The position numbers and the translations under genes were made by a program. A stretch of 64,000 nt of DNA from Roseinatronobacter monicus. GTDB lineage: Bacteria; Pseudomonadota; Alphaproteobacteria; Rhodobacterales; Rhodobacteraceae. This document shows, piece by piece, positions 34,319 through 44,010 of the stretch. Below the pieces are notes generated by a model. It did not search any database, was not told the DNA's origin, and saw nothing but the letters and a program-made list of their open reading frames with translations. Each line of letters begins with the position of its first letter. Within the stretch, counting starts at the first letter, position 1. Location: the NCBI RefSeq assembly GCF_006716865.1, contig NZ_VFPT01000001.1:330001-394000 (forward strand), in the 5' to 3' direction.

Positions 34319-35891
34319 AATGTGCCTTCGCCTCGTATAGAGTGTCGACTGTGATTTCAGAGATGCCCTTCTCAATGGCGAATTTCTCGGTGTTGCGCCG
34401 CGCCTTGCCGCGCACGAAGAAGGGGATCTTCTTCAATTCGCGTTCTGCACAGGTCAGCCAGATGATGTTGTCGGGCAGCGCGGGTGCGTCGAGGGGCGAA
34501 GGGGGGGTGGATGGCGGGGGCATCGAGCCCCCTTCATCCGCGGCCGCATGCGCGGCGGCTGCACCCGGATCATTGCGGGGCGCATGGCCACCATGATGCG
34601 AAGGGCCTGCATCGTCGTGAAATTCAAAGTCGTCGCGGAACATGTGCAAAAGATGCTCTTCCAGCCCCATGACCAGCGGATGCACCCATGTGTCGAACAG
34701 GACATTCGCACCCTCGAACCCCATCTGGGGGGAATAGCGCGCGGGGAAGTCCTGCACATGGACGGGGGCGGATATGACGGCGCAGGGAATACCAAGGCGT
34801 TTGCCGATATGGCGTTCCATCTGGGTGCCAAGGATCATTTCGGGCGCGGCCTCTTCGATGGCGGCCTCAACCTCGAGGTAGTCGTCAGTGATCAACGCCT
34901 CTAGCCCGAATTCCTTTGCCAATGCGCGCAAGGGGCGGGCCTGTTCGCGGTTGTAGCACCCCATGCCGCAGACCTCGAAGCCCATCTCGTCGCGGGCCAC
35001 GCGGGCGGCGGCCATGACATGCGTGCCATCGCCGAACAGGAACACGCGCTTGCCGGTCAGATAGGTGCTGTCGACGGATGCCGCCCACCAGGGCTGGCGC
35101 ATGCGGGTCTCGTCGACAGGGATTGTGCTGCCGGACAGGGCGCGCACTTCCGCGATAAAGGCGCGGGTGGCATTGGCGCCGATGGGAATGGTTTTTGTAA
35201 AGGGCTGGCCGAGTTCCTTCTCGCACCAGCGTGCAGCGGATTCGGCAGTTTCAGGATAGAGCAGCACATTGAAATGCGCGGCCCCCATGCGGGTGATATC
35301 TGCCGGTGACGCGCCCATTGGGGCCGCGACATTCACCTCGATCCCCATTTCGGACAAAAGGGCGGTGATCTCGGCCAGATCATCGCGGTGGCGAAAGCCA
35401 AGGGCGGTGGGGCCGATAATATTGCAGGTCACGCGCTCTGTGCGGGCCATGGGTTTGGCCAATGTGCGGCACAGTTGCAAGAACGCCTCGTCACAGCCGA
35501 AATTTTCCTTGCGCTGATAGCTGGGCAGTTCCAGCGCGATGACCGGCACAGACAGGCCCATTGTTTCGGCCAGACCACCGGGATCGTCCTGAATGAGCTC
35601 TGCTGTGCACGATGCCGCGACCATCAGCGCTTGCGGCTGAAAGCGGTTAAAGGCGTCGTGACAGGCCGATGTGAACAGACCGGATGTATCAGCACCCAGA
35701 TCGCGGGCCTGAAACGTGGTGTAGCTGACAGGGGGGCGATGATTGCGCCGCTCGATCATGGTGAAGAGAAGATCGGCATAGGTGTCGCCCTGCGGCGCAT
35801 GCAGCACCATGTGCAGCCCGTTCATGGCCGTCGCAACACGCATGGCACCAACATGGGGCGGGCCTTCATATGTCCAGACAGCGAGTTTCAT
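34308..35891 (-). CDS. bchB: Light-independent protochlorophyllide reductase subunit B
   Basis: Catalytic component with BchN, a NifK relative. 527 residues. The unusual cluster ligand Asp36 (HAPQGD) and Cys95 (VAASC) fall at the canonical numbering. Between the catalytic part and the C-terminal domain lies a roughly 45-residue Ala/Pro/His-rich linker ([20 protein letters not shown], then [13 protein letters not shown]). The C-terminal end [20 protein letters not shown] is the usual small domain. Repeat copy B lies just upstream of its start. Confidence 0.97.
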   Translation of the reverse strand: MKLAVWTYEGPPHVGAMRVATAMNGLHMVLHAPQGDTYADLLFTMIERRNHRPPVSYTTFQARDLGADTSGLFTSACHDAFNRFQPQALMVAASCTAELIQDDPGGLAETMGLSVPVIALELPSYQRKENFGCDEAFLQLCRTLAKPMARTERVTCNIIGPTALGFRHRDDLAEITALLSEMGIEVNVAAPMGASPADITRMGAAHFNVLLYPETAESAARWCEKELGQPFTKTIPIGANATRAFIAEVRALSGSTIPVDETRMRQPWWAASVDSTYLTGKRVFLFGDGTHVMAAARVARDEMGFEVCGMGCYNREQARPLRALAKEFGLEALITDDYLEVEAAIEEAAPEMILGTQMERHIGKRLGIPCAVISAPVHVQDFPARYSPQMGFEGANVLFDTWVHPLVMGLEEHLLHMFRDDFEFHDDAGPSHHGGHAPRNDPGAAAAHAAADEGGSMPPPSTPPSPLDAPALPDNIIWLTCAERELKKIPFFVRGKARRNTEKFAIEKGISEITVDTLYEAKAHYAR

Positions 35892-35910
35892 ACATGCACC
35901 GTTGCGAGTT

Positions 35911-35932
35911 GAGTATTTTTGGCAAGAAAATG
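35911..35932 (+). repeat. Intergenic repeat copy B
   Basis: Identical to copy A over GAGTATTTTTGGCAAGAAAA plus the following TG. It lies in the 49-base gap between bchN and bchB, but in the orientation opposite to these genes. Confidence 0.6.
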
Positions 35933-35940
35933 GGCTTGGG

Positions 35941-37749
<1,809 letters not shown>

Positions 37750-37756
37750 TCATAAG

Positions 37757-37774
37757 TGTCAACTAAAACTTACA
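37757..37774. promoter_or_regulatory. PpsR/CrtJ palindrome upstream of bchF
   Basis: TGTCAACTAAAACTTACA matches TGT-N12-ACA exactly. It is placed to control the minus-strand bchF superoperon. A TGT-N8-ACA half-copy follows at once (37775-37788). Confidence 0.8.
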
Positions 37775-37785
37775 TGTTGAAATTG

Positions 37786-37809
37786 ACAGATACGGTCTAT
37801 GCGATCTGT
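37786..37809. promoter_or_regulatory. Second dyad in the bchF-ppaA control region
   Basis: ACAGAT-N12-ATCTGT inverted repeat between the two PpsR sites. The remaining part of the 318-base intergenic stretch (37704-38021) is AT-rich around 37835-37870 and contains no gene I can support. Confidence 0.35.
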
Positions 37810-37901
37810 ATGAGGGTGCAGGGTATAGTGAGGCATTATTCATATAAAACATAAGCATAGGTTCAAATTTCAGGATCAACTGCGCTTTCCCCCCGCAGGA
37901 G

Positions 37902-37919
37902 TGTAAGTTTTGTTTGACA
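37902..37919. promoter_or_regulatory. PpsR/CrtJ palindrome upstream of ppaA
   Basis: TGTAAGTTTTGTTTGACA matches TGT-N12-ACA exactly. It ends 103 bases before the preferred ppaA start, suggesting PpsR controls its own antagonist. Confidence 0.75.
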
Positions 37920-38021
37920 ATGTTCTGGGTTCCTGAGACGCTACTAGGTGACGACGCGCCGTCGTCAAGGCCCTTTGCATTAAATGGCCGTAGCTGCCGC
38001 GCATTTGAGAGGGCGGGTGAC

Positions 38022-38819
38022 ATGAATGGTCTGGTACAGCCTGTAACATGTGCGAAGCGGGCGGATGATATGCCGCTGCGCAGGTTTGCTATGCGCGTTG
38101 TCGCGGAGTTGACGCGCGCGTCTGATGGCGGGCGCAATACCGCGAGCGCGTTTGTCGCCAAACTGGTGACAGATTTTGCGCGCAGTGGGGACAAACAGGC
38201 CCTGAGCGCCTTGCTTGCTGAAATGCGCCAAAGGCGCGTCTCGGCAGAAGATGTCATGGATGCCTATCTGCCCGATGCTTTGGGCGCGATCGGGCAGGAA
38301 TGGCATGACGAGGAAATAGATATCCTGCACGCTTCGCTGGCTTGTGCGCGGCTGCAAGGGCTGTTGCGCGAATTGGGCCGGGCTTGGGCGTCAAGCCGGT
38401 GCGGGCTTGTTGGCGATGGCCGGATCTTGCTGACCTTGCCCGCAGGAGAGCAGCACACGCTTGGCGCAATGCTGGCGGCGAACCAGCTTCGGCGGATCGG
38501 CGTTTCGGTCAAGGTCATGCTGTTGCCGCGCGCGACCGAATTGCGCGATATCCTGACGCATAACCAGTTTCATGCCGTATTCATCTCGGTGTCGAACGAA
38601 ACGTCGCTTCTGCCTTGCGCCACTATGGTGCAGGAGTTACGGACATGGTCACAAGGCCACACTCCGATCGTGATCGGAGGGGGCTTGGTTTCAAGCGCGC
38701 AAAGCGATACTAAACACCGCCGAATCGCAGAAGTTTCTGGTGCTGATCTTGTTACAAGTGACATAGTCTGCGCCCTGCAATCTTGCGGCATACAGCAGAT
38801 CAGTGCGGCCGCTGAATAA
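38022..38819 (+). CDS. ppaA: Cobalamin-binding photosynthesis regulator PpaA/AerR
   Basis: B12-dependent antagonist or co-regulator of PpsR/CrtJ. 265 residues from the ATG at 38022, preceded by GAGAGGG; the frame is open further upstream to 37914, and a longer form from the ATG at 37920 is possible but has no close ribosome site and would abut the PpsR palindrome. A helical cap (EWHDEEIDILHASLACARLQ) precedes a B12-binding fold with AGEQHTLGAM; with this start the ligand histidine is residue 145, the number I recall for Rhodobacter capsulatus AerR. It ends IVIGGG and beyond. Neighbour of ppsR in the standard order. Confidence 0.88.
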   Translation: MNGLVQPVTCAKRADDMPLRRFAMRVVAELTRASDGGRNTASAFVAKLVTDFARSGDKQALSALLAEMRQRRVSAEDVMDAYLPDALGAIGQEWHDEEIDILHASLACARLQGLLRELGRAWASSRCGLVGDGRILLTLPAGEQHTLGAMLAANQLRRIGVSVKVMLLPRATELRDILTHNQFHAVFISVSNETSLLPCATMVQELRTWSQGHTPIVIGGGLVSSAQSDTKHRRIAEVSGADLVTSDIVCALQSCGIQQISAAAE

Positions 38820-38876
38820 GGCGTCGTTGCTGAAGACCACAAGTTGGCTGCCAATGCGGCAGCAGGAGGGAAGCGC

Positions 38877-40313
38877 GTGACCTTGCCAGATCACAGTGGG
38901 CTGTCTGGGCCAGAAGATATAGCAAGGTTCATTGATGATCCCTTGACGTCGAACGTGCTGACAAGCATGGCTGATATCTGCATGATACTGTCGCCCGAAG
39001 GTCGCATCAAGGCCGTGACCGCGCGGCCCGGTTCAACCTTGGCGGGCGCTTTGTCCGGGTGGAAAGACAAGGCGCTGTCCGATCTGGTTGATGATATGTC
39101 GACTGAAAAGCTGCGCAAGCGGATCACTCAGATCAGCAAGGGCGACGGGGCAGGGCCATCAAGCCCGCCACGTTGGGTCGAGTTGCAGCATGTTCTGGGG
39201 CATGGCGACACGTTGCCGGTGCGCTATGCATTGCACCTGATGCATGACAAGCGGCATGTCCTGATGCTGGGGCAGGATCAGCGGCCGACGATTGAAATGC
39301 AGCAAATGTTGCTGAATGCCCAGATCGCGCTGGAACGTGACCACGAGGCGCAGCGCGAGATTGACACCCGCTATCGGCTGCTGATGGATTTCACCAATGA
39401 CTCCATCGCGCTGATTTCGGTCGGTTCGGGGTTGATTGTGGATATTAACCAAAGTGCGGCGCTGGTTCTGGGGCGCGCGCGCAGTGATTTGCTGGGCAAG
39501 TCGCTGGCGGATTTCTTTGTCGGCCACAGCCGCGACAGCCTTGTTTCTGCGCTGGAAAAGCCACAGCAAGCCGGAGCGCCTGCGAATTTCGAGGTTGAGG
39601 TCAAGGCATCGCAGCGCAAATTGCAACTGGCGGGCAAAATGTTCCGTGCCTCAGGTGAGCAATTGGCGATTATCCGTCTGGCTGAACCCGGTGCCGGGGT
39701 TGTCGCAGATGAGCGGCTGTCATCCAATTTGCGGCAATTGTTCAACCACGGGTCCGATGCGATTGTCTTTGCGGATCGTGAGGGCAGTATTCTGGCCGCA
39801 AGCGAGACATTTTTGAACCTGACCGATGTGTCATCCGCCGCCGCTGTGCGCGGGCGCTCGCTGGCAGAGTTTCTGGCGCGCGGTGCGGTCGATTTGCGCG
39901 TGCTTCTGGAGAATGCGCGCCGCGCCGGGCAGTTGCGCATGTATGCCACCAAACTCAACACGGATTACGGGGCGCAAGTGGGCGTCGAAATTTCGGCGAC
40001 ATGGCTGGATGACCAGTTCGATCCTGTGATCGCGCTTGTGGTGCGCAATTCGTCCAGTTCCGGCGCCGTGCGCCCCGATGCTGCGGGTGGCCAAGATCAG
40101 AACATGCAGGGTGTGATCGAGCTGGTCGGGTCGTCCACGCTGAAGGATATCGTGTCCGAGACGACAGATGTGATCGAGCGGATTTGCATTGAGACAGCGT
40201 TGGAGTTGACGCGCAACAACCGTGTTGCGGCTGCGGAAATGCTGGGGCTGTCGCGCCAGTCGCTCTATGTCAAGCTTCGGAAGTATGATCTGGTCAGCAA
40301 GGACGAAGGGTGA
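38877..40313 (+). CDS. ppsR: Photosynthesis repressor PpsR/CrtJ
   Basis: Represses bch, crt and related genes under oxygen by binding TGT-N12-ACA. 478 residues from the GTG at 38877, which has AGGAGG seven bases upstream. An N-terminal PAS-like region, a Q-linker helix (MLLNAQIALERDHEAQREID), PAS domains (YRLLMDFTNDSIALIS and LRQLFNHGSDAIVFAD) and a C-terminal Fis-type helix-turn-helix (NNRVAAAEMLGLSRQSLYVK). Only two cysteines occur in the whole protein: MADICMIL near the N-terminus and ERICIETAL next to the HTH. The first of the usual redox pair, between the PAS domains, seems absent (FRASGEQLAIIRL). Confidence 0.95.
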   Translation: MTLPDHSGLSGPEDIARFIDDPLTSNVLTSMADICMILSPEGRIKAVTARPGSTLAGALSGWKDKALSDLVDDMSTEKLRKRITQISKGDGAGPSSPPRWVELQHVLGHGDTLPVRYALHLMHDKRHVLMLGQDQRPTIEMQQMLLNAQIALERDHEAQREIDTRYRLLMDFTNDSIALISVGSGLIVDINQSAALVLGRARSDLLGKSLADFFVGHSRDSLVSALEKPQQAGAPANFEVEVKASQRKLQLAGKMFRASGEQLAIIRLAEPGAGVVADERLSSNLRQLFNHGSDAIVFADREGSILAASETFLNLTDVSSAAAVRGRSLAEFLARGAVDLRVLLENARRAGQLRMYATKLNTDYGAQVGVEISATWLDDQFDPVIALVVRNSSSSGAVRPDAAGGQDQNMQGVIELVGSSTLKDIVSETTDVIERICIETALELTRNNRVAAAEMLGLSRQSLYVKLRKYDLVSKDEG

Positions 40314-40344
40314 TCCGGCTTTTCAGTCGGGCACCTGCACGAAC

Positions 40345-40358
40345 TTGATCTGTGTCAA
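40345..40358. promoter_or_regulatory. FnrL-like site upstream of bchE
   Basis: TTGATCTGTGTCAA differs from the FNR consensus TTGAT-N4-ATCAA at one position (GTCAA). It lies 52 bases before the bchE start and overlaps the first PpsR-like site. It would give oxygen-controlled activation of the anaerobic cyclase. Confidence 0.55.
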
Positions 40359-40370
40359 TTAAAGTTTCCA
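40353..40370. promoter_or_regulatory. Degenerate PpsR site upstream of bchE
   Basis: TGTCAATTAAAGTTTCCA fits TGT-N12-ACA with one mismatch (CCA). It is seven bases from the perfect site that follows, the kind of spacing used for cooperative binding. Confidence 0.5.
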
Positions 40371-40377
40371 CTTTGTG

Positions 40378-40395
40378 TGTCAACCTCTGTTTACA
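40378..40395. promoter_or_regulatory. PpsR/CrtJ palindrome upstream of bchE
   Basis: TGTCAACCTCTGTTTACA is an exact TGT-N12-ACA match, ending 15 bases before the bchE ATG. Confidence 0.8.
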
Positions 40396-40410
40396 CAGTG
40401 GAGGGAACCC

Positions 40411-42111
40411 ATGCGAATCGTCTTTGTTCACCCGAATTATCATTCTGGCGGCGCCGAGATTGCCGGTAGCTGGCCGCCCGCATGGGTCGCCTATCTGACC
40501 GGGTCACTCAAGGCTGCTGGCTTCGACGACATCCATTTCATTGATGCGATGACCAATCACGTTGACGACGACGCCCTGCGCGCGCGACTGGCAGAGTTGC
40601 AGCCCGATGTCGTCGGCACAACCGCCATCACCCCGTCAATCTATGTCGCCGAAGAAGTGCTGCGCATCGCCAAGGATGTCGCGCCCGATGCTGTGACCGT
40701 ATTGGGCGGCATTCACGGCACGTTCATGTTCCGTCAGGTGTTGAGTGAAGCGCCGTGGATTGATGTGATCGTACGTGGCGAAGGGGAAGAAATTGTCGTC
40801 AAGCTGATGCAGGCCATTGCCGAGGGGCGCTGGCCCACGGACAGGCGCAAAATCCAAGGGCTGGCATTCACCGAAGAGGGTGAAATCGTCGCCACGCAGG
40901 CCGCCGCAACAGTCAAGAACCTTGACGGGATCAAGCCGGACTGGTCGATCCTCGAATGGGACAAATACATCTATGTGCCGCTGAACCGACGTGTGGCGAT
41001 TCCCAATATGGCGCGCGGCTGTCCCTTCACCTGTTCGTTTTGTTCGCAGTGGAAATTCTGGCGCGATTACCGCGTGCGTGACCCCAAGAAAGTGGTCGAT
41101 GAAATCGAAGATCTAGTCGAGAACCACGGCGTCGGCTTCTTTATCCTCGCCGATGAAGAACCCACCATCAACCGCAAGAAATTCATCGAGTTTTGCGAAG
41201 AACTGATCGCCCGCGACCTGCCGCGCCGGATACAATGGGGCATCAATACCCGCGTGACCGATATTATGCGCGACAAGGATTTGCTGCCCTTCTACCGCAA
41301 GGCAGGGCTGGTGCATGTGTCACTTGGCACCGAGGCGGCGGCGCAGTTGAAACTCGACCAGTTCAACAAGGAAACCACGGTCGAGCAGAACAAGGAAGCC
41401 ATCCGCCTGCTGCGCGAGGCTGACATCTTCACCGAGGCGCAGTTTATCGTTGGCCTCGACAATGAAACCGCCGAAACGTTGGAAGAAACCTTTCAAATGG
41501 CATGGGACTGGCAGCCCGATCTGGCCAATTGGGCGATGTATACGCCTTGGCCCTTCACGCCGCTGTTTCAGGAATTGCGCGATCAGGTCGAGGTGTTCGA
41601 CTATTCCAAATACAATTTCGTCACCCCGATCATGAAGCCCAAGGAAATGACGCGGGGCGGGTTGCTGGAAGGGGTGCTGAAGAATTATCGCCGCTTTTAC
41701 ATGCGCAAGGCGCTGTTCCATTACCCGTGGCGCGGGACAGGGTATCGGCGGAAATACCTGCTGGGCTGCCTGAAGGCGTTTCTCAAGGCGGGTGTGCAGC
41801 GCCAGTTTTATGATCTTGGCAAAAACGGCTATTTCACGCTCGAGTCGCGCGACAAGATGGATTTCGGCTTCGACATGACCCGCACCATTGCAGATGCGCA
41901 AATGGCCGATTGGGAAGATCACGCCGATATCAAACGCAAGGCGGCAGAGCGGCGCGAGGCGCTGCGCGCCCAAGGCAAGGCGCGCGCCGAGCAACGCAAC
42001 GCGATCAAGGCCTGTGGCGGTGGCGGGCAAATGGATGAGGGTGTCGCACCCCCCCGCGTCTTTCGCATGCCAAACGGGGCAACCCCCGCAATCCGCGAAC
42101 CGGCGGAGTAG
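40411..42111 (+). CDS. bchE: Anaerobic Mg-protoporphyrin IX monomethyl ester cyclase
   Basis: Oxygen-independent ring E cyclase: a radical SAM enzyme with an N-terminal B12-binding domain. 566 residues from the ATG at 40411, with GGAGGG upstream. The B12 domain spans about residues 1-150 ([27 protein letters not shown]). The 4Fe-4S motif is CPFTCSFC (CxxxCxxC). The C-terminal 60 residues form a basic, Ala/Arg-rich tail. First gene of the bchE-bchJ unit, with PpsR and FnrL-like sites in front. Confidence 0.95.
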   Translation: MRIVFVHPNYHSGGAEIAGSWPPAWVAYLTGSLKAAGFDDIHFIDAMTNHVDDDALRARLAELQPDVVGTTAITPSIYVAEEVLRIAKDVAPDAVTVLGGIHGTFMFRQVLSEAPWIDVIVRGEGEEIVVKLMQAIAEGRWPTDRRKIQGLAFTEEGEIVATQAAATVKNLDGIKPDWSILEWDKYIYVPLNRRVAIPNMARGCPFTCSFCSQWKFWRDYRVRDPKKVVDEIEDLVENHGVGFFILADEEPTINRKKFIEFCEELIARDLPRRIQWGINTRVTDIMRDKDLLPFYRKAGLVHVSLGTEAAAQLKLDQFNKETTVEQNKEAIRLLREADIFTEAQFIVGLDNETAETLEETFQMAWDWQPDLANWAMYTPWPFTPLFQELRDQVEVFDYSKYNFVTPIMKPKEMTRGGLLEGVLKNYRRFYMRKALFHYPWRGTGYRRKYLLGCLKAFLKAGVQRQFYDLGKNGYFTLESRDKMDFGFDMTRTIADAQMADWEDHADIKRKAAERREALRAQGKARAEQRNAIKACGGGGQMDEGVAPPRVFRMPNGATPAIREPAE

Positions 42112-42117
42112 CGTCAC

Positions 42118-42708
42118 ATGATAGCGCAGGCGCGGATCGGGCCGAACGCGGTTTTGCAACATCTGCCGGTGCTGGATGCCGAGATAGGTTCGGCATTACG
42201 CGCGGCGCTGCTCTATCGTGCGGATATCATTGAGCCTGCGCCAGATGCGGGCATGCTTCCCGAAGAGGACGTGGTGCGCCTGCATGATGCGGTGCGGCTG
42301 TTCCTGCCAGACCGCGCCGCGCGCATTCAGCGTGCCGCCGGGCTGGCGACAGGGGATTACATTCTTGCCAATCGCATTCCGCGCGTGGCGCAGCGCCTGA
42401 TCCGCGCGCTTCCTGCCCCGCTGGGCGCACGTCTTTTGTCGATGGCGATCGCAAAACACTCCTGGACCTTCGCGGGCTCTGGCAAGTTTCGTGTGGTCAG
42501 CCATGCACCCCTGATATTTGAGATAAAGCGCAACCCGCTGGCGCAAACGCGCGCGGATGGTCCCGTCTGCCACTGGCACTCAGCCGTGTTCGAGCGGTTG
42601 TTTGCTGCACTGGTCTGGCCGGACGTACAGGTCACAGAGGTCAGTTGCGCTGCCACCGGCGCGCCTGCGTGCCGCTTTCAGATTGGTCCTGCGCAACTCC
42701 GCGCCTAG
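42118..42708 (+). CDS. bchJ: Bacteriochlorophyll synthesis protein BchJ (V4R domain)
   Basis: 196 residues. The C-terminal half resembles V4R small-molecule binding domains, with FAGSGKFRVVSHAPLIFEI, VCHWHSAVFERLF and CAATGAPACRF. BchJ was once proposed as the 8-vinyl reductase; it now appears to be an accessory of porphyrin handling. It lies six bases after bchE and is presumably co-transcribed. Its TAG stop shares a CTAG palindrome with the stop of the convergent PepSY gene. Confidence 0.9.
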   Translation: MIAQARIGPNAVLQHLPVLDAEIGSALRAALLYRADIIEPAPDAGMLPEEDVVRLHDAVRLFLPDRAARIQRAAGLATGDYILANRIPRVAQRLIRALPAPLGARLLSMAIAKHSWTFAGSGKFRVVSHAPLIFEIKRNPLAQTRADGPVCHWHSAVFERLFAALVWPDVQVTEVSCAATGAPACRFQIGPAQLRA

Positions 42709-42956
42709 CCATGCGGCTTGCCCGTTACGGGGTCGATTTTCAAATCCACCTTGGCCCCGTCGCGGGTGAAGAACTCGACATCCCAATACCCGTTATCATC
42801 CCAATCAATATCGTCGATGAAGTGAATATCATACTGGCTTTCGAGGGCAGCTACGATTTCAGAAAGCGCCAACGCTTTCGCAGGTGGAGTGCGGTCGGCC
42901 AAGGCGGGGCCGGCGCTGAGGGCAAGGGCCATCGGGAAAATATACCGCAATTTCAT
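42705..42956 (-). CDS. Small secreted PepSY-domain protein
   Basis: 83 residues from the ATG at 42956: signal peptide MKLRYIFPMALALSAGPALA, then a single PepSY domain (ALALSEIVAALESQYDIHF, GYWDVEFFTRDGAKVDLKIDP). Expected in the periplasm. It is antisense to its neighbours and inserted between bchJ and bchG, where related PGCs have nothing in my recollection. Its 5' region is shared with bchG and holds two PpsR palindromes, so it may be co-regulated with photosynthesis. Function unknown. Confidence 0.75.
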   Translation of the reverse strand: MKLRYIFPMALALSAGPALADRTPPAKALALSEIVAALESQYDIHFIDDIDWDDNGYWDVEFFTRDGAKVDLKIDPVTGKPHG

Positions 42957-43046
42957 GTCGTCTCCGGTTCTGGCTTGACCAGACACATAAGGATATCGCG
43001 CAGCCCTGCAATGTGCCTGCTTCGGGCTGCGCGGAAATGCGCGCAG

Positions 43047-43064
43047 TGTCAGCATAAATTAACA
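43047..43064. promoter_or_regulatory. PpsR/CrtJ palindrome, distal, bchG control region
   Basis: TGTCAGCATAAATTAACA matches TGT-N12-ACA exactly. It lies between the divergent PepSY gene (start 42956) and bchG (start 43102). Confidence 0.75.
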
Positions 43065-43081
43065 CTTGATGGAACCAAAAA

Positions 43082-43099
43082 TGTAAGGCAAAGTTTACA
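43082..43099. promoter_or_regulatory. PpsR/CrtJ palindrome, proximal, bchG control region
   Basis: TGTAAGGCAAAGTTTACA matches TGT-N12-ACA exactly. It is 17 bases after the distal site and ends two bases before the bchG ATG, covering the place where a ribosome site would be. Confidence 0.75.
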
Positions 43100-43101
43100 G
43101 C

Positions 43102-44010
43102 ATGAGCGATATGAGTCTTGAAACCCGCCCGAACCCCTCTCGTGTGCCGCAACCCCGCGCCATGCTGGAGCTGATAAAGCCGATCACATGGTTTCCACCA
43201 ATGTGGGCCTATTTATGCGGCATCATCTCGGTCGGTGTCTGGCCGGACTCATGGGCGCTGGTGGTGCTTGGTGTGCTTCTGGCAGGGCCGATTGTCTGCG
43301 GCATGTCACAAGCGGCGAATGACTGGTGCGACCGGCACGTGGACGCGATCAACGAACCGAACCGCCCCATCCCTTCGGGGCGCATTCCGGGCCGTTGGGG
43401 GCTGTATATTGCGCTGATGATGACCGTGCTGGCATTGGCCGTGGGCTGGCAGCTTGGCCCTTGGGGGTTTGGCGCAACAATCATAGGCGTGCTGGCCGCT
43501 TGGGCCTATTCCGCCGAGCCTGTGCGCGCCAAGCGGTCCGGCTGGTGGGGGCCGGGGCTGGTGGGGCTGAGCTATGAGGCGCTGCCGTGGTTCACGGGTG
43601 CGGCCGTTATCGCCGCAGGTGCGCCGCGATTCGAGATTGTGGCGATTGCCGTGCTCTATGGCTTGGGCGCGCATGGCATCATGACAATCAATGATTTCAA
43701 GGCGATTGAGGGCGACCGCCAGATGGGCCTGAAATCACTGCCCGTCACACTTGGCCCTGTCGATGCGGCAACCGTTGCGGGCACGGTCATGGTAATGGCG
43801 CAACTGGTCGTCGTCATCCTGCTGCTGATCTGGGGCGCACCCATTCACGCAGGCATTATCGCGCTTGGCATTGGCGTGCAGATATGGGCGCTGGGGCGCT
43901 GGCGCAAAGACCCTGCGAAACTGGCCCCGTGGTTCAATGGCACAGGGGTTGGCCCCTACGTTCTGGGCATGATGGTCGCGGCCTTCGCGCTCAGGGGGAT
44001 TGGCGCATGA
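43102..44010 (+). CDS. bchG: Bacteriochlorophyll synthase (prenyl transferase)
   Basis: UbiA-family membrane enzyme that esterifies bacteriochlorophyllide a with geranylgeranyl diphosphate. 302 residues, about eight or nine helices. Allylic-diphosphate motif NDWCDRHVDAINEPNRPIPSG and second motif NDFKAIEGDRQMGLKSLPV. No Shine-Dalgarno is visible before the ATG at 43102, and a second ATG at 43111 is equally exposed. It overlaps the next gene as ATGA and heads a bchG-pucC-like-bchP-idi operon. Confidence 0.95.
   Translation: MSDMSLETRPNPSRVPQPRAMLELIKPITWFPPMWAYLCGIISVGVWPDSWALVVLGVLLAGPIVCGMSQAANDWCDRHVDAINEPNRPIPSGRIPGRWGLYIALMMTVLALAVGWQLGPWGFGATIIGVLAAWAYSAEPVRAKRSGWWGPGLVGLSYEALPWFTGAAVIAAGAPRFEIVAIAVLYGLGAHGIMTINDFKAIEGDRQMGLKSLPVTLGPVDAATVAGTVMVMAQLVVVILLLIWGAPIHAGIIALGIGVQIWALGRWRKDPAKLAPWFNGTGVGPYVLGMMVAAFALRGIGA

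Noticed and set aside
37775..37788. TGTTGAAATTGACA as another PpsR site
   Set aside because: Spacer is 8 instead of 12 bases; kept only as a note next to the real palindrome at 37757.
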